Shown: positions 21,792-31,543 of the stretch, piece by piece
How the letters are laid out: each line of letters begins with the position of its first letter
Position numbering within the stretch: position 1 is the first letter of the stretch
Program-made: the position numbers and the translations under genes
Notes under the pieces: model-generated
The model's database searches: none
What the model was told of the DNA's origin: nothing
Seen by the model: only the letters and a program-made list of their open reading frames with translations
Assembly: GCA_913020245.1 (NCBI GenBank)
Contig: CAJWAD010000023.1
Span: 1 to 38,304, forward strand
Direction of reading: 5' to 3'
Origin: an uncultured Oleiphilus sp.
GTDB taxonomy: Bacteria; Pseudomonadota; Gammaproteobacteria; Pseudomonadales; Oleiphilaceae
DNA: 38,304 nt

Positions 21792-22727
21792 ATGGATCCA
21801 CTTGAAAACACATTGAGCAGCTTACTTCTCGATCAAAAAGCAAAACGCTACACCTCGATGGATAACTGGTTTAACCAGCATTTACGTTTAAACGGGTCAA
21901 TCGAAGATAGCCGATTAAGAGCATTACGTGGTGGCTACCATAGTGAACAGGTGAGTTATGCCTTTGCATCAGGCTATCAATCGGCAATGGAGAGCATGTT
22001 TAATGCCTCTCAAGAATCTATTGCCGCACTGTGTGCAAGTGAGCAAGGCGGTACTCATCCAAGAGCTATCTCAACGACGTTAACCTCGGTACAAGAACAA
22101 GACTATTTCATCCTAAACGGCAGTAAACGATTTGTGTCAGGCGGTAAGTTCGCAAAACAACTGTTCGTTCTGGCGAAAACAGGCGAAATGGATGGGCGAC
22201 CTAGGCTGACCGTGGTAAAGCTCGCTGAAAACAGTATTGGCCTAGACGTTGAACCAATGCCTGCCTTGACATTTATTCCAGAGTTGAGTCACGCAAGTCT
22301 TCGTTTCTCAGACATCCACATTACAAAAGAAGCTGTTCTAAGCGGTGATGGCTATACAAACTATGTAAAACCATTTCGGACTTGTGAAGACATCCATATA
22401 AGTTTCGCCTTACTCGGGTATCGCTTGCGCGAGGCACATTTAGCAGGCAATGAAGCCGCATCAACTGAGTTAATTGCGCTGATATATGGCTTTATGCAGC
22501 TCGGTGACACCTATACTTCCAGCATGACCCATATTGCATTAGCTGGCTTACAAAAAGTAATGCAGAAAGTATTTTCCGAGTACGACAGTCACTATGCAGA
22601 CGCTAACCCAGAAGGTTACAAAAACTGGGTGCGTGATAAGGGAATTTTGTTGTTAGCAGAAAAAGCCCAACAAGCACGCACTCAAAAAGCCTGGCAACAC
22701 CTTAAAAGAGGTAACGCGCCTCGTTAA
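21792..22727 (+). CDS. Short acyl-CoA dehydrogenase-like protein
   Basis: This 311-residue protein resembles the middle and later parts of acyl-CoA dehydrogenases. The stretch CASEQGGTHPRAISTTLTS near residues 80-98, followed by YFILNGSKRFVSGG near 104-117, corresponds to the FAD/substrate-contacting beta domain. Full-length members usually have 370 or more residues. Here the N-terminal helical domain is short and the C-terminal domain lacks a recognisable catalytic glutamate or FAD-arginine motif. It may be non-catalytic or act on an unusual substrate. It is probably cotranscribed with the preceding SDR gene. Confidence 0.7.
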   Translation: MDPLENTLSSLLLDQKAKRYTSMDNWFNQHLRLNGSIEDSRLRALRGGYHSEQVSYAFASGYQSAMESMFNASQESIAALCASEQGGTHPRAISTTLTSVQEQDYFILNGSKRFVSGGKFAKQLFVLAKTGEMDGRPRLTVVKLAENSIGLDVEPMPALTFIPELSHASLRFSDIHITKEAVLSGDGYTNYVKPFRTCEDIHISFALLGYRLREAHLAGNEAASTELIALIYGFMQLGDTYTSSMTHIALAGLQKVMQKVFSEYDSHYADANPEGYKNWVRDKGILLLAEKAQQARTQKAWQHLKRGNAPR

Positions 22728-22762
22728 ATCAAGATCACGCCCCTCGTTAAGGTGAATGGCAT

Positions 22763-24940
22763 TCATATGTTGGCTTTGCCTAGCTGCCGAGCCCGCTCCT
22801 TGGCACTTTTTTTAAGCTCTTTATCCCAACGTTTTCGCACTTGTTTAATACGCAAAGGTAAAATGCCATCCTCAAAATAGCTGTGTATTAGCTCTTGAGA
22901 ACGAACACGACCATTTAACTTTAAAGCGCGATAATGATTACGCTGTTTGGCATCCAGCACCCGAGCTTTTACATTATCGCTCCACTGTATATCTAGGACG
23001 GCTTGAATATCATCCTGACGCTTTTTTTCATAAACCGGCGCAGTTACTTCTACTCTAAAATCTATGTTGCGTGTCATCAGGTCAGCCGAGGACAAAAAGT
23101 ACTTAGGCTCGCCGTTATTATGAAACACATAAACACGCGCATGTTCTAAATATCGATCAACAATACTAATCGCTTCAATATTTTCGGAAATCCCTTTAAT
23201 ACCGGGTACTAATGACATCATACCGCGACAAATAAGACGCACACGAACGCCCGCTTGCGAGGCCTGATACAGCAACTTAATGAGCTTTTTATCGACGAGA
23301 TTATTGCATTTAAAAAATAACTCTGCGGGTAAACCGTCCTGTGCATTTTTGATCTCTTTCTTAATGAGATCAATTAAACCGTTGCGTTGGGTCGTTGGTG
23401 ATACGAGTATATGTTTGTGCTTATGCTGACGGTAGGTGTAGGAAATAAAGTCAAAAACCTTATGCACATCTTCACCCATTTCTTGATGATAGGTGAGCAA
23501 GCTAAAATCGGTATAAAGACCCGCGGTTTTTTCATTAAAATTACCGGTGCCGATATGTGTATAGTATTTAATTTTGCCGTTTTCTACGCGACTAATTGAA
23601 ATTAGTTTGCTGTGAACTTTCAAGCCGGGCACGCCAAAAATCACATTGACCCCACCCTCAGTTAGCTGATTCGCCCAACTGATATTCGCCGCTTCATCAA
23701 AACGTGCTTGCAGCTCGACAACGGCAGTGACTTGCTTATTGTTACTCTTCGCCGAAAGTAAGGCATCGACGATACGCGAATTCTTTGCTGCGCGGTAAAG
23801 ACAAATTTTTATTTCCCTTACAGCAGGATCTATAGCCGCCGTTTTAAGAAGATTAATGACAATATCAAACGAGTGATAAGGGTAATAAAGTAAAACATCT
23901 TTATCTCGTACTAAACGCAGCAAATTCCCCTCATGCTGACGTAAGCTTCGCGGCGTGCTCGTGGGAATCGGCTTGATATCTATATAAGCTGGCCCTACGC
24001 TTGGGAATGACATGAAGTCTTTTGAATTATGGTAGCGGCCCCCTGGCATAAGGCTATCGTACTTTGCTAGCTTCAGGCGTTTGGTTAGTAAATCCAGTAA
24101 GTCTTCAGGCATCGTTGCGTCATATACCAAACGCTCTGGCTCACCCGACTGGCGTTTTTTAATTGAGTTCGCCATTTTGTTGATTAAGCTTTGATTAATC
24201 CCTTCATCAAGCTCCAATTCCGCATCACGGGTTAACTTGAAAACAAAGGCTTCGGCGTGCTTGATATCTAAAACGCCACGGAACACTTTCGAAAGATTAT
24301 GCAAAATAATATCTTCCAATACCGCAAATACCTTAGCTCGACGTCTCGCCAGAGGTGGTAACGCAACAAATCGCGACAGCCTATCGGTGGGTACGTCAAC
24401 GATCCCATAATGAACCGCAGCATCAACTGTATGTAACTTTATCGCTAAATAAATAAAGCCGTCCTCGATTTTTGGAAAGTGCTTGCCGCTAGTTAGCAAA
24501 ACTGGATCGAGCTCGGGTAATAAGTGTTTGTCAAACCACTGCTCAGCAAAGCGACTCTGATTTTCATCAAACTGCTTGTATGTAATGATATAGATATTGC
24601 GTTTATTAAGAGCCTTAAGCACCTGTTTATAGGTACGGTCGAACTGCAACTGCAATCGTTTAGTCTGTTTTTGAATATCGAGCAGTCGCTGTTGAAAGAG
24701 CTCTTTTTTTTCTACAGTGCCTGAGAAAGCCGCAAGACGACTCACATCGGCGACCCGAACACGAAAAAACTCATCCTGATTACTGGAAAAAATACCTAAA
24801 TACCGCAAGCGTTGAATCTCAGGCACATTGGGGTTACCTGCTTCTTGCAACACTCGCTCATTGAATGATAACCAGCTAAGTTCTTTTGGAAAAAATGGGA
24901 CATCTTCATTCATATATAGAGTCAACATTTGTTGGGCCAC
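22763..24940 (-). CDS. ppk1: Polyphosphate kinase 1
   Basis: This protein of up to 725 residues reversibly polymerises the terminal phosphate of ATP into polyphosphate. Family features are the N-terminal ELSWLSFNERVLQEA (20-34), DEFFRVRVADV near 56-66, LYYPYHSFD (351-359), the autophosphorylated histidine H443 in KVHSKLISI, HIGTGNFNEKTAGLYTD shortly after, and a second conserved histidine in YLEHARVYVF. The first possible start is GTG (24940). ATGs at 24928 and 24913 are alternatives, and none has a clear ribosome binding site. It is somewhat longer than typical Ppk1. Confidence 0.94.
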   Translation of the reverse strand: MAQQMLTLYMNEDVPFFPKELSWLSFNERVLQEAGNPNVPEIQRLRYLGIFSSNQDEFFRVRVADVSRLAAFSGTVEKKELFQQRLLDIQKQTKRLQLQFDRTYKQVLKALNKRNIYIITYKQFDENQSRFAEQWFDKHLLPELDPVLLTSGKHFPKIEDGFIYLAIKLHTVDAAVHYGIVDVPTDRLSRFVALPPLARRRAKVFAVLEDIILHNLSKVFRGVLDIKHAEAFVFKLTRDAELELDEGINQSLINKMANSIKKRQSGEPERLVYDATMPEDLLDLLTKRLKLAKYDSLMPGGRYHNSKDFMSFPSVGPAYIDIKPIPTSTPRSLRQHEGNLLRLVRDKDVLLYYPYHSFDIVINLLKTAAIDPAVREIKICLYRAAKNSRIVDALLSAKSNNKQVTAVVELQARFDEAANISWANQLTEGGVNVIFGVPGLKVHSKLISISRVENGKIKYYTHIGTGNFNEKTAGLYTDFSLLTYHQEMGEDVHKVFDFISYTYRQHKHKHILVSPTTQRNGLIDLIKKEIKNAQDGLPAELFFKCNNLVDKKLIKLLYQASQAGVRVRLICRGMMSLVPGIKGISENIEAISIVDRYLEHARVYVFHNNGEPKYFLSSADLMTRNIDFRVEVTAPVYEKKRQDDIQAVLDIQWSDNVKARVLDAKQRNHYRALKLNGRVRSQELIHSYFEDGILPLRIKQVRKRWDKELKKSAKERARQLGKANI

Positions 24941-25055
24941 AGGGAGTAAATTCAGCGCTTAGCGTCTCTAAACGGTAGACTACTTAATCTTTACTACTAT
25001 ATTACTATGTCAATTTTATTAAACCTTGTTGCCTATATGACCGTCGCAACAGAAT

Positions 25056-26006
25056 TTATGTTTTAAACTGCGTGTCTCTCAGCTGACCATAGATATTTTT
25101 AGTCGCCGGCCTAACCGGTGTCTTAAAACGGCGATGCATCCACAAGTATTGTTCTGGGTGCTTCGCTATCTCTCTTTCTAAAAATTCATTTAGACGTGTG
25201 GCATCGGCCACCTGATCACCCGATGGAAAGGTGTCTAATGGGGGATGTATATATAAATCATAGCCCTTCGCATGCGGTCGTCGGAAATGACTAAATGGCA
25301 CCACAGCCGCACCCGTTTTTTCGGCTAGACGCATCGTAGAAATTAAAGTAGCGGCAGGCACACCAAAAAAGGGAGCAAACACAGATCCCGTTCTCCCATA
25401 ATCTTGATCCGTCGCATACCACACCACATGGTTCGATTTTAGGCTCTGGACCAGACCGCGGACGTCGAACTTAGACAAAACCTTGCCATATAATCGGTCG
25501 CGTGAATTAGTCATCAAGGCATTAAACAACCCATTTTTATGGTCCCGCTGCATCACATCGGCCTTGAAATACAAAGTAGTCAAGCTGCCCGCTAAATCAA
25601 GAGTGCTGAAGTGTCCGCCGAATAAAATAACACCTTTACCATGAGCCAACCCTTCCATTAGGTGCTCATGACCATGATATGACACCTTACTTTTTAAACT
25701 TTTTGGTCGACGAAACCATGAGCGAAACGCCTCGAATAGCCCCAACCCATTTGAAATAAAACTCGCTTTAACTAAGGTGCGCCGATCATTTTGTGACAGT
25801 GCCGGAAAACAGTGTTGAATATTTGTTTCAGTAATAAACCGGCGCCGTTTACTGAGTCGGTAAGCAAGCATCCCCGCGCACCAACCAAGCACATGCTGTA
25901 AATTTAAAGGGAGGTAAGACAGCATTTTCGCCCCTGCCAGCGCTAGCCATGTAGGCCAATAACGGGGCGAAAGAAACTTGCGGTACCGTAACTCTCGTTC
26001 CACCAT
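25056..26006 (-). CDS. LpxL/LpxM-family lipid A acyltransferase
   Basis: This 316-residue inner-membrane-associated acyltransferase transfers a secondary acyl chain onto lipid A or its precursor. The catalytic HX4D motif is H132-D137 in GGHFSTLDLAG, and the C-terminal signature YLWMHRRFKT is present. A hydrophobic N-terminal segment (about residues 17-35) anchors it. The start ATG at 26006 is immediately followed by GTG GAA. Which acyl position or chain it handles (LpxL, LpxM or LpxP type) cannot be decided here. Confidence 0.87.
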   Translation of the reverse strand: MVERELRYRKFLSPRYWPTWLALAGAKMLSYLPLNLQHVLGWCAGMLAYRLSKRRRFITETNIQHCFPALSQNDRRTLVKASFISNGLGLFEAFRSWFRRPKSLKSKVSYHGHEHLMEGLAHGKGVILFGGHFSTLDLAGSLTTLYFKADVMQRDHKNGLFNALMTNSRDRLYGKVLSKFDVRGLVQSLKSNHVVWYATDQDYGRTGSVFAPFFGVPAATLISTMRLAEKTGAAVVPFSHFRRPHAKGYDLYIHPPLDTFPSGDQVADATRLNEFLEREIAKHPEQYLWMHRRFKTPVRPATKNIYGQLRDTQFKT

Positions 26007-26092
26007 TATTAATGAATACCCTTAACGTTTAACTCACAAGTTATAACTTATAATGGCAACTATGCAGCATCAAGCAAGTAGGATAAAAAATT

Positions 26093-26623
26093 ATGCGTCT
26101 ATTTACTGCAATTAGCCTAAACGCAGCGCAAAAAATACAAATTGAAGCGTGGCGTAATCGCCAAATATCCGATCTAGAATTAAACGCGATTCCGATGGAT
26201 AACTTCCATATCACCCTCGCTTTTTATAGCCATATCCACGTATCGCTGCTTGAGCGGTTTATCCAAAATATTGAAACAAAAGTGCTTGCCCAGTTTATTA
26301 CACCGATCGAACTGCATATTAATCAAGCGGGTTATTGGCCAAAGACGGGTATTTATTGGTTGGGTCCAACTGAATGGCCTAAATCACTGCAAAAACTTGC
26401 GCAATCGTTGATAACTGCAGGTACTGGGTTTGGCTGTAAAAAAAACAAACAGACATATCAGCCTCATATTTCTCTATATCGCTCGATTGAGCAAGCACCA
26501 TATGCCATAGAAAAGCCAGATATACGCCTGCATTTAGACCACGTAACGCTTTTTGAATCTGAGCCAACGCATCGCAGGGTACGCTACAAAGAAATAGTCA
26601 GCTGGTCATGTAACAAGCGTTAA
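26093..26623 (+). CDS. thpR: RNA 2',3'-cyclic phosphodiesterase
   Basis: This 176-residue member of the 2H phosphoesterase (LigT) superfamily opens 2',3'-cyclic phosphates in RNA. The two catalytic tetrapeptides are present: HITL (39-42) and HISL (125-128). It begins RLFTAISL, typical of ThpR. AGGA lies 9 nt before the ATG. It is transcribed divergently from the LpxL-like gene and converges on alr. Confidence 0.92.
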   Translation: MRLFTAISLNAAQKIQIEAWRNRQISDLELNAIPMDNFHITLAFYSHIHVSLLERFIQNIETKVLAQFITPIELHINQAGYWPKTGIYWLGPTEWPKSLQKLAQSLITAGTGFGCKKNKQTYQPHISLYRSIEQAPYAIEKPDIRLHLDHVTLFESEPTHRRVRYKEIVSWSCNKR

Positions 26624-26648
26624 CTATTCATTTTGATTGGCTTAGCGC

Positions 26649-27743
26649 CTATTTATATTGTCTTGGCACTCTCATTGTTAGCTGCGTAAAAAGCTCATAA
26701 CTAATAGTTCCTGCATGTTTGGCGATTTGATCTGCTGACAACCCTTTCCCCCAGAGACGTGCAACATCACCAACACGCGCGTCTCCCAGATCAGTGACAT
26801 CAACCGTAATCATATCCATTGATACACGGCCTACTAACGGCATTAATTTCTGCTTTATCAGCACAGGTGTGCCGTTGGGGGCATGCCGAGGGTAACCATC
26901 ACCATAGCCAATCGCGATGGTTGCAATGATAGACTTACGCTGAGCCGTCCAGCTGGCGCCGTAACCAACCGATTCACCAATGCCAATTTCACGTAACGCA
27001 ATAATCGCACTGTCTAAGTTCATCACCGCTTTTAATTGCGGTACACGGTCTAAATCACTGTTATTTGGTAATCCTCCATACAACATAATGCCCGGGCGAC
27101 TGAGGTGTCGGTGTGCGTCAGCGTAATGCATTAGTGCGCCGGAATTAGCAAGCGAGATGGGCAAATCAGATAGGCCAAACTGTTCAGACAAACGATCAAG
27201 TTGGTTGATCTGCTTGACCACCGAGCCCACGTTTTTTTCATCTGCACTCGCAAAATGGCTAAATAAACCCACAATTGATATGTTTTCGGCTGTCTCGACA
27301 TCGCGTATCGCCATCGCCAACTCTGCACTACTTAATCCTAATCGGTGCATGCCTGTATCAAGCTTTAACCAAATCGAATGGTTTTTGGTTGATTTTGAGA
27401 GTAGGTTAAGCTGCCATCGGCTGTGTATCACCCAGGTGATCTGACTTGACTCAGAGAGTGTAACGCAGCTCTCATCAAAGGGCCCCTCCAACACCATAAT
27501 CGGATTACGAACGCCTGCATCAATGAGCGTTTTCGCCTCAGAGGCACACGCAACAGCAAGCCGGCGGTTACCCACACATTTAGCTAAGGCAACCGCTCCA
27601 TGGCCGTAAGCATTCGCTTTTAGAACCACTAAAGTCTCGCTCATTGGAGAGAGAGATTCCGCATACCGTAAATTATGCAAGAAGGCCGAGCGATCAATAG
27701 AGGCTACGAGAGGCCGCCCAGCAACCGTATCAAAAAAGCGCAT
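26649..27743 (-). CDS. alr: Alanine racemase
   Basis: This 364-residue PLP enzyme makes D-alanine for peptidoglycan. The PLP lysine is K42 in VVLKANAYGHG and the second catalytic base Y261 in GESVGYGASW. The motif GRVSMDMITVDVTDLG lies in the C-terminal beta domain. The ATG overlaps the dnaB stop codon by one base (TAATG), so translation is probably coupled. The dnaB-alr order is common in gammaproteobacteria. Confidence 0.96.
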   Translation of the reverse strand: MRFFDTVAGRPLVASIDRSAFLHNLRYAESLSPMSETLVVLKANAYGHGAVALAKCVGNRRLAVACASEAKTLIDAGVRNPIMVLEGPFDESCVTLSESSQITWVIHSRWQLNLLSKSTKNHSIWLKLDTGMHRLGLSSAELAMAIRDVETAENISIVGLFSHFASADEKNVGSVVKQINQLDRLSEQFGLSDLPISLANSGALMHYADAHRHLSRPGIMLYGGLPNNSDLDRVPQLKAVMNLDSAIIALREIGIGESVGYGASWTAQRKSIIATIAIGYGDGYPRHAPNGTPVLIKQKLMPLVGRVSMDMITVDVTDLGDARVGDVARLWGKGLSADQIAKHAGTISYELFTQLTMRVPRQYK

Positions 27744-29119
27744 TAGAACTCTCGGTCGTAATCGATATGCGTCAAATCATTGAATTTAGTGTACTGGCCC
27801 TGAAACGATAACTTTATTTTGCCAATCGGACCATTACGCTGCTTACCAATAATGATTTCTGCAATGCCTTTGTCCGGACTCTCCTCGTTATAGTATTCAT
27901 CCCGATAAATGAACATTATGACATCGGCGTCCTGCTCAATTGCACCTGACTCACGAAGATCTGAATTCATTGGACGCTTATCCGTTCGAGATTCCAAACC
28001 GCGATTAAGCTGCGAGAGTGCTACAACCGGACAATTCAGTTCTTTAGCCAAGGCTTTAAGCGAGCGTGAGATCTCAGAAATCTCTGCCGTTCGCCCCTCT
28101 GACATACCAGGAATTTGCATCAACTGCAGGTAGTCGACCATGATCATCCCAAAATCTTGTTTAATCTCACGCGCAACACGACGCGCACGCGAACGGACTT
28201 CTGTCGGGCTCAAACTTGCCGTATCATCTATATATAGCGGGCGATCGCGAAGCATACTAACCGCAGAGGTCAGGCGCGGCCAATCGTCTTGTTCTAGTTT
28301 TCCGCTACGCACTCTTGTTTGATTAATTTGACCTAACGAAGAAATCATACGCATTAAGATTGAGTCTGCTGGCATCTCCATACTAAAAACAAGTACGGGT
28401 TTTTCCGCTTTAATTAACACACTCTCAACCAAATTCATTGCAAAAGCTGTTTTACCCATTGAAGGACGCGCGGCCACAATCACTAAGTCAGATTTTTGTA
28501 GGCCGGAGGTCATTTCATCAAGATCACTAAAACCGGTAGTAACGCCTGTAATTGAATCCCCAGACTGCGAGAGTTCATCGATGCGAGCAATGGTTTTAGT
28601 TAATACTGGGTTAACAGAAACAGGTCCACTATCTTGCCCACTAGAACTTTCCGAGATTTTAAAAACTTTTCGTTCAGCCTCATCAAGAAGCTCGCTTGAA
28701 TTTCTTCCTTCGGTATTAAACGCACTATCGGAAATTTCACTGGATACACGAATCAAACGCCGGCGAACTGCACGCTCATGGACAATGTTGGCATAAGCGC
28801 GAACATTGCTGGCGCTAGGTGTCTTTTCAACTAGATCACTTAGATACGCCATCCCCCCAGCATTTTCTAATTCACTAATGCGTTCCAGCTCTTCACCAAC
28901 AGTCACCATATCAATCGGGGCACCCTGACTTGCTAAGCGCTGCGCAGCTCGGTAAATGAGGCGATGATCTTGGCGATAGAAGTCCTCTTCGAGCACTTTA
29001 TCACCCACGACATCCCACTTACTGTTATCCAGCAACAAACCACCTAAGATAGACTGTTCAGCCTCAATAGAGTGCGGAGGGGTTTTCAAGCCAGATAATT
29101 CTTTTTCAGCAACAGACAA
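27743..29119 (-). CDS. dnaB: Replicative DNA helicase
   Basis: This 458-residue hexameric helicase unwinds DNA at the replication fork. The N-terminal primase-interacting domain starts PPHSIEAEQSILGGLLLD. The RecA-like domain has Walker A RPSMGKTAFA (218-227), MVDYLQLM as Walker B, and ESGAIEQDADVIMFIYRDEYY towards the C-terminus. The start is TTG at 29119, with GGGAG 6 nt upstream (29126-29130). No in-frame ATG is better placed. It follows the rplI operon terminator and is coupled to alr downstream. No intein is present. Confidence 0.97.
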   Translation of the reverse strand: MSVAEKELSGLKTPPHSIEAEQSILGGLLLDNSKWDVVGDKVLEEDFYRQDHRLIYRAAQRLASQGAPIDMVTVGEELERISELENAGGMAYLSDLVEKTPSASNVRAYANIVHERAVRRRLIRVSSEISDSAFNTEGRNSSELLDEAERKVFKISESSSGQDSGPVSVNPVLTKTIARIDELSQSGDSITGVTTGFSDLDEMTSGLQKSDLVIVAARPSMGKTAFAMNLVESVLIKAEKPVLVFSMEMPADSILMRMISSLGQINQTRVRSGKLEQDDWPRLTSAVSMLRDRPLYIDDTASLSPTEVRSRARRVAREIKQDFGMIMVDYLQLMQIPGMSEGRTAEISEISRSLKALAKELNCPVVALSQLNRGLESRTDKRPMNSDLRESGAIEQDADVIMFIYRDEYYNEESPDKGIAEIIIGKQRNGPIGKIKLSFQGQYTKFNDLTHIDYDREF

Positions 29120-29173
29120 GAGAGACTCCCATTGAGTTAGGGTAACGATTAGTTGGGGTGGTCAGAAACAAAT

Positions 29174-29208
29174 AAGCCCCGAAAATATACAGGATATTTC
29201 CGGGGCTT
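29174..29208 (-). terminator. Terminator of the rpsF-rpsR-rplI operon
   Basis: AAGCCCCGAAAATAT (29174-29188) pairs with ATATTTCCGGGGCTT (29194-29208) with a single mismatch and a 5-nt loop. On the minus strand the stem is followed by ATTTGTTTCT, a moderate U-rich tract. It separates rplI from dnaB, so dnaB needs its own promoter or read-through. Confidence 0.75.
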
Positions 29209-29305
29209 AGAAGATTCGAACGTGTCTTAGTAGACGATTAGACCAAATCTAGACCGTCACCAGAGCAACTCAAGTTTAACCAAAAGCACGTATCGCTGTG
29301 TTTGA

Positions 29306-29752
29306 TTACTCAGCAACAACAGTCAAGGCAACAACAGCAATCACGTCGCTGTGTACTTGAATACTAATTTCGAAATCACCCACTGAACGGATTGGACCTT
29401 CTGGCAAACGCACTTCGGACTTGCTTACCTCAACGCCTGCTGCCGTTACTGCATCAGCCACGTCACGTACCCCGATAGAGCCGAATAACTTGCCTTCATC
29501 ACCCGCTTTAGACGTAATCGTCACTTCTTTACCGTCTAACTGCTCTGCTCGTGCCTCAGCCGCAGACAACTTCTCAGCGGCCGCCGTTTCCAACTCTGCG
29601 CGACGCGCTTCAAATTCAGCAACGTTTGCTGAATTTGCTGGAACAGCCTTACCGAAAGGAATCAGGAAATTACGACCGAAGCCAGATTTAACTGTTACTT
29701 TGTCGCCAAGTCCGCCTAACTTTCCAACTTTTTCGAGTAGAATAACATCCAT
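29306..29752 (-). CDS. rplI: 50S ribosomal protein L9
   Basis: This 148-residue large-subunit protein has the L9 N-terminal RNA-binding domain ([19 protein letters not shown] and [13 protein letters not shown]), a long charged and alanine-rich connecting helix (about residues 45-78), and the C-terminal domain. The length matches the family. GAGG precedes the ATG. It is the last gene of the rpsF-rpsR-DUF2232-rplI operon, before a strong hairpin. Confidence 0.97.
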   Translation of the reverse strand: MDVILLEKVGKLGGLGDKVTVKSGFGRNFLIPFGKAVPANSANVAEFEARRAELETAAAEKLSAAEARAEQLDGKEVTITSKAGDEGKLFGSIGVRDVADAVTAAGVEVSKSEVRLPEGPIRSVGDFEISIQVHSDVIAVVALTVVAE

Positions 29753-29832
29753 CTCGCTATCCTCAATTTACATATCTAATTTTGTTTAGCATGCTAGTAA
29801 TGCGTTTTGCTTCGCTAGCACAACCTTTACCG

Positions 29833-30702
29833 CTATTCGCTAGCGGGCTGAACCCTGCGCCTGATATCCACTATGCTATCGACAATGGCCAAAGCATAGA
29901 GCACAAACAGAAAGGTTGGAAACAGGATGACCACTAACACATAGAAGCCAAACAACCATTGCCCACCTAATTTTTTCTTCCCGATCAAACCATGCACCAA
30001 GGCAAATCCGCAAAGCAGAATTGGTACCGTTGCACAGATCGCTAACATAACGCCATCTATGCCGATGATTGGTCCAACCCATGACGATAACAGCAACGCT
30101 GCCATCGTAAGTGGGTTTAGCCTCAAGGAATGGAATTCTTCACGCCATCCCCCGGGGTTGTACAAAGCTGATTGCCAAGACCGCCCCAAACAAAGCGCCC
30201 CAATTGCCATTCCATAAAATGACGCAGCAAAGCTTGCAACCATCAACGACTTAAGTTGATCGAAATGCTCCGGGCCCAGCGTACCGCCTACTTCCGGCGA
30301 CTGCTCTGCCATCTGCAACAATAGATCACTTAAGACCTGCGTTAGCATTTCAACCGTCTCAGGCATAATTACTGGAACTAACGCTCCAGCGACTGCACTG
30401 AGCGCGAAACCCGCCATCATCGTACCGTGCCATGAAACTGTGGAACGCAACACACCTGCCATGAGCCAGGTCGTGAGCAGCACAACAGCTGCACTCGGAT
30501 CTTGCAATCCAAACCACCACCCGAGTGCGGGAATAATGGCCCAAACGAATACGGCTAAACCTTTTTCTAACCCTTGCCTTAATGTGACCAGTGCAAGTAT
30601 TGCTGCACCGAGCCAAAATAACATGGGTATAAGAGTAAGAATCGTCGCAGCAATCGCTGCTTGACGCGGGCCGCGCATCGAAAAAGCGGCTAACTCACGC
30701 AT
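29833..30702 (-). CDS. DUF2232 polytopic membrane protein
   Basis: This 289-residue protein is highly hydrophobic, with roughly eight predicted membrane segments. It occupies the position between rpsR and rplI where Pseudomonas-like genomes carry a DUF2232 membrane protein (YybS-like). Features include an N-terminal MRGPRQAAIAATILTLIPML segment and the ending LVVILFPTFLFVLYALAIVDSIVDIRRR. The function is not known. Cotranscription with ribosomal genes is inferred from orientation and the lack of a terminator on either side. Confidence 0.75.
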   Translation of the reverse strand: MRELAAFSMRGPRQAAIAATILTLIPMLFWLGAAILALVTLRQGLEKGLAVFVWAIIPALGWWFGLQDPSAAVVLLTTWLMAGVLRSTVSWHGTMMAGFALSAVAGALVPVIMPETVEMLTQVLSDLLLQMAEQSPEVGGTLGPEHFDQLKSLMVASFAASFYGMAIGALCLGRSWQSALYNPGGWREEFHSLRLNPLTMAALLLSSWVGPIIGIDGVMLAICATVPILLCGFALVHGLIGKKKLGGQWLFGFYVLVVILFPTFLFVLYALAIVDSIVDIRRRVQPASE

Positions 30703-30809
30703 GATTCAACTCTCTTTTTAACTACAAATAAGCTTCGCAATATTAAGTAACTTCATCAGCTTTTAAGTCAGATTTTTGCGCACTCATCAAATCTGACAGC
30801 CGAACCACC

Positions 30810-31040
30810 TTACTCGTTGTGGTTGTCTGTGTATGGCAACAATGCGATGTAGCGCGCACGCTTGATCGCTGTAGCCAACTGACGCTGATAACGTGCTTTT
30901 GTACCGGTGATACGGCTCGGCACAATCTTACCCGTTTCAGTGATATAACCTTTCAAAGTATCAAGATCTTTATAATCGATCTCTTTAACGCCTTCCGCTG
31001 AAAAACGGCAGAACTTACGACGACGTAAAAAACGAGACAT
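30810..31040 (-). CDS. rpsR: 30S ribosomal protein S18
   Basis: This 76-residue small-subunit protein has the S18 pattern RRRKFCRF near the start, [21 protein letters not shown] and [26 protein letters not shown]. It binds S6 on the 30S platform. The gene lies 20 bp downstream of rpsF, and AGGAGAAAG precedes the ATG. Confidence 0.97.
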   Translation of the reverse strand: MSRFLRRRKFCRFSAEGVKEIDYKDLDTLKGYITETGKIVPSRITGTKARYQRQLATAIKRARYIALLPYTDNHNE

Positions 31041-31060
31041 AACTTTCTCCTATTCCTAAA

Positions 31061-31543
31061 TTACTCTTCCGAGGCTTCAGCGCTGTCACCAGACGCTTCT
31101 ACAGAGGTTTCAGCGGGTGCTTCGGCTGTCGTTTCAGCAGGTGCTTCAGCTGCTGCTTCTGTCGGTGCAGGCGCGGCTGGTCTAGCTGGTGCTTCTGAAC
31201 GCTGCGGACGTCTATCTTCACGGCCTTGCGAAGCTTTGATAGGAGACTCTTCAGTAATCGCTTCTTTACGACGCACCACCAAATCACGAATGATGGCATC
31301 GTTGAAACGAAAATTGTGAGCGAGTTCATCAAGCACATCACCATCGCATTCGATGTTCATTAGTATGTAGTGTGCTTTGTGAATTTTGTTAATTGGGTAA
31401 GCCAAGTGACGACGGCCCCAATCTTCTTGGCGATGAATCTGACCACCACCATTGGTGATTAGATTACTGTAACGCTCAACCATACCTGGTACCTGTTCAC
31501 TTTGATCAGGATGAACCAAGAATACGATCTCATAATGACGCAT
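31061..31543 (-). CDS. rpsF: 30S ribosomal protein S6 with a long acidic tail
   Basis: The S6 core is clear: [41 protein letters not shown] near residues 40-60, and [20 protein letters not shown] place the start at the ATG at 31543, preceded by AAAGGGAG. The frame could extend to a TTG at 31573, but that would put the ribosome binding site inside the gene. The protein would be 160 residues, longer than most S6, because of an Ala/Pro/Glu tail of about 60 residues with two near-copies of AEAPAETT and ending SEE. RimK-type glutamylation acts on S6 C-termini in E. coli. Confidence 0.96.
   Translation of the reverse strand: MRHYEIVFLVHPDQSEQVPGMVERYSNLITNGGGQIHRQEDWGRRHLAYPINKIHKAHYILMNIECDGDVLDELAHNFRFNDAIIRDLVVRRKEAITEESPIKASQGREDRRPQRSEAPARPAAPAPTEAAAEAPAETTAEAPAETSVEASGDSAEASEE
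31107..31151. repeat. Tandem 24-bp repeat in the rpsF tail
   Basis: GTTTCAGCGGGTGCTTCGGCT (31107-31127) recurs with two changes at 31131-31151, a 24-bp period. It encodes the repeated AEAPAET octapeptide of the S6 tail and is a likely site of length variation. Confidence 0.6.
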
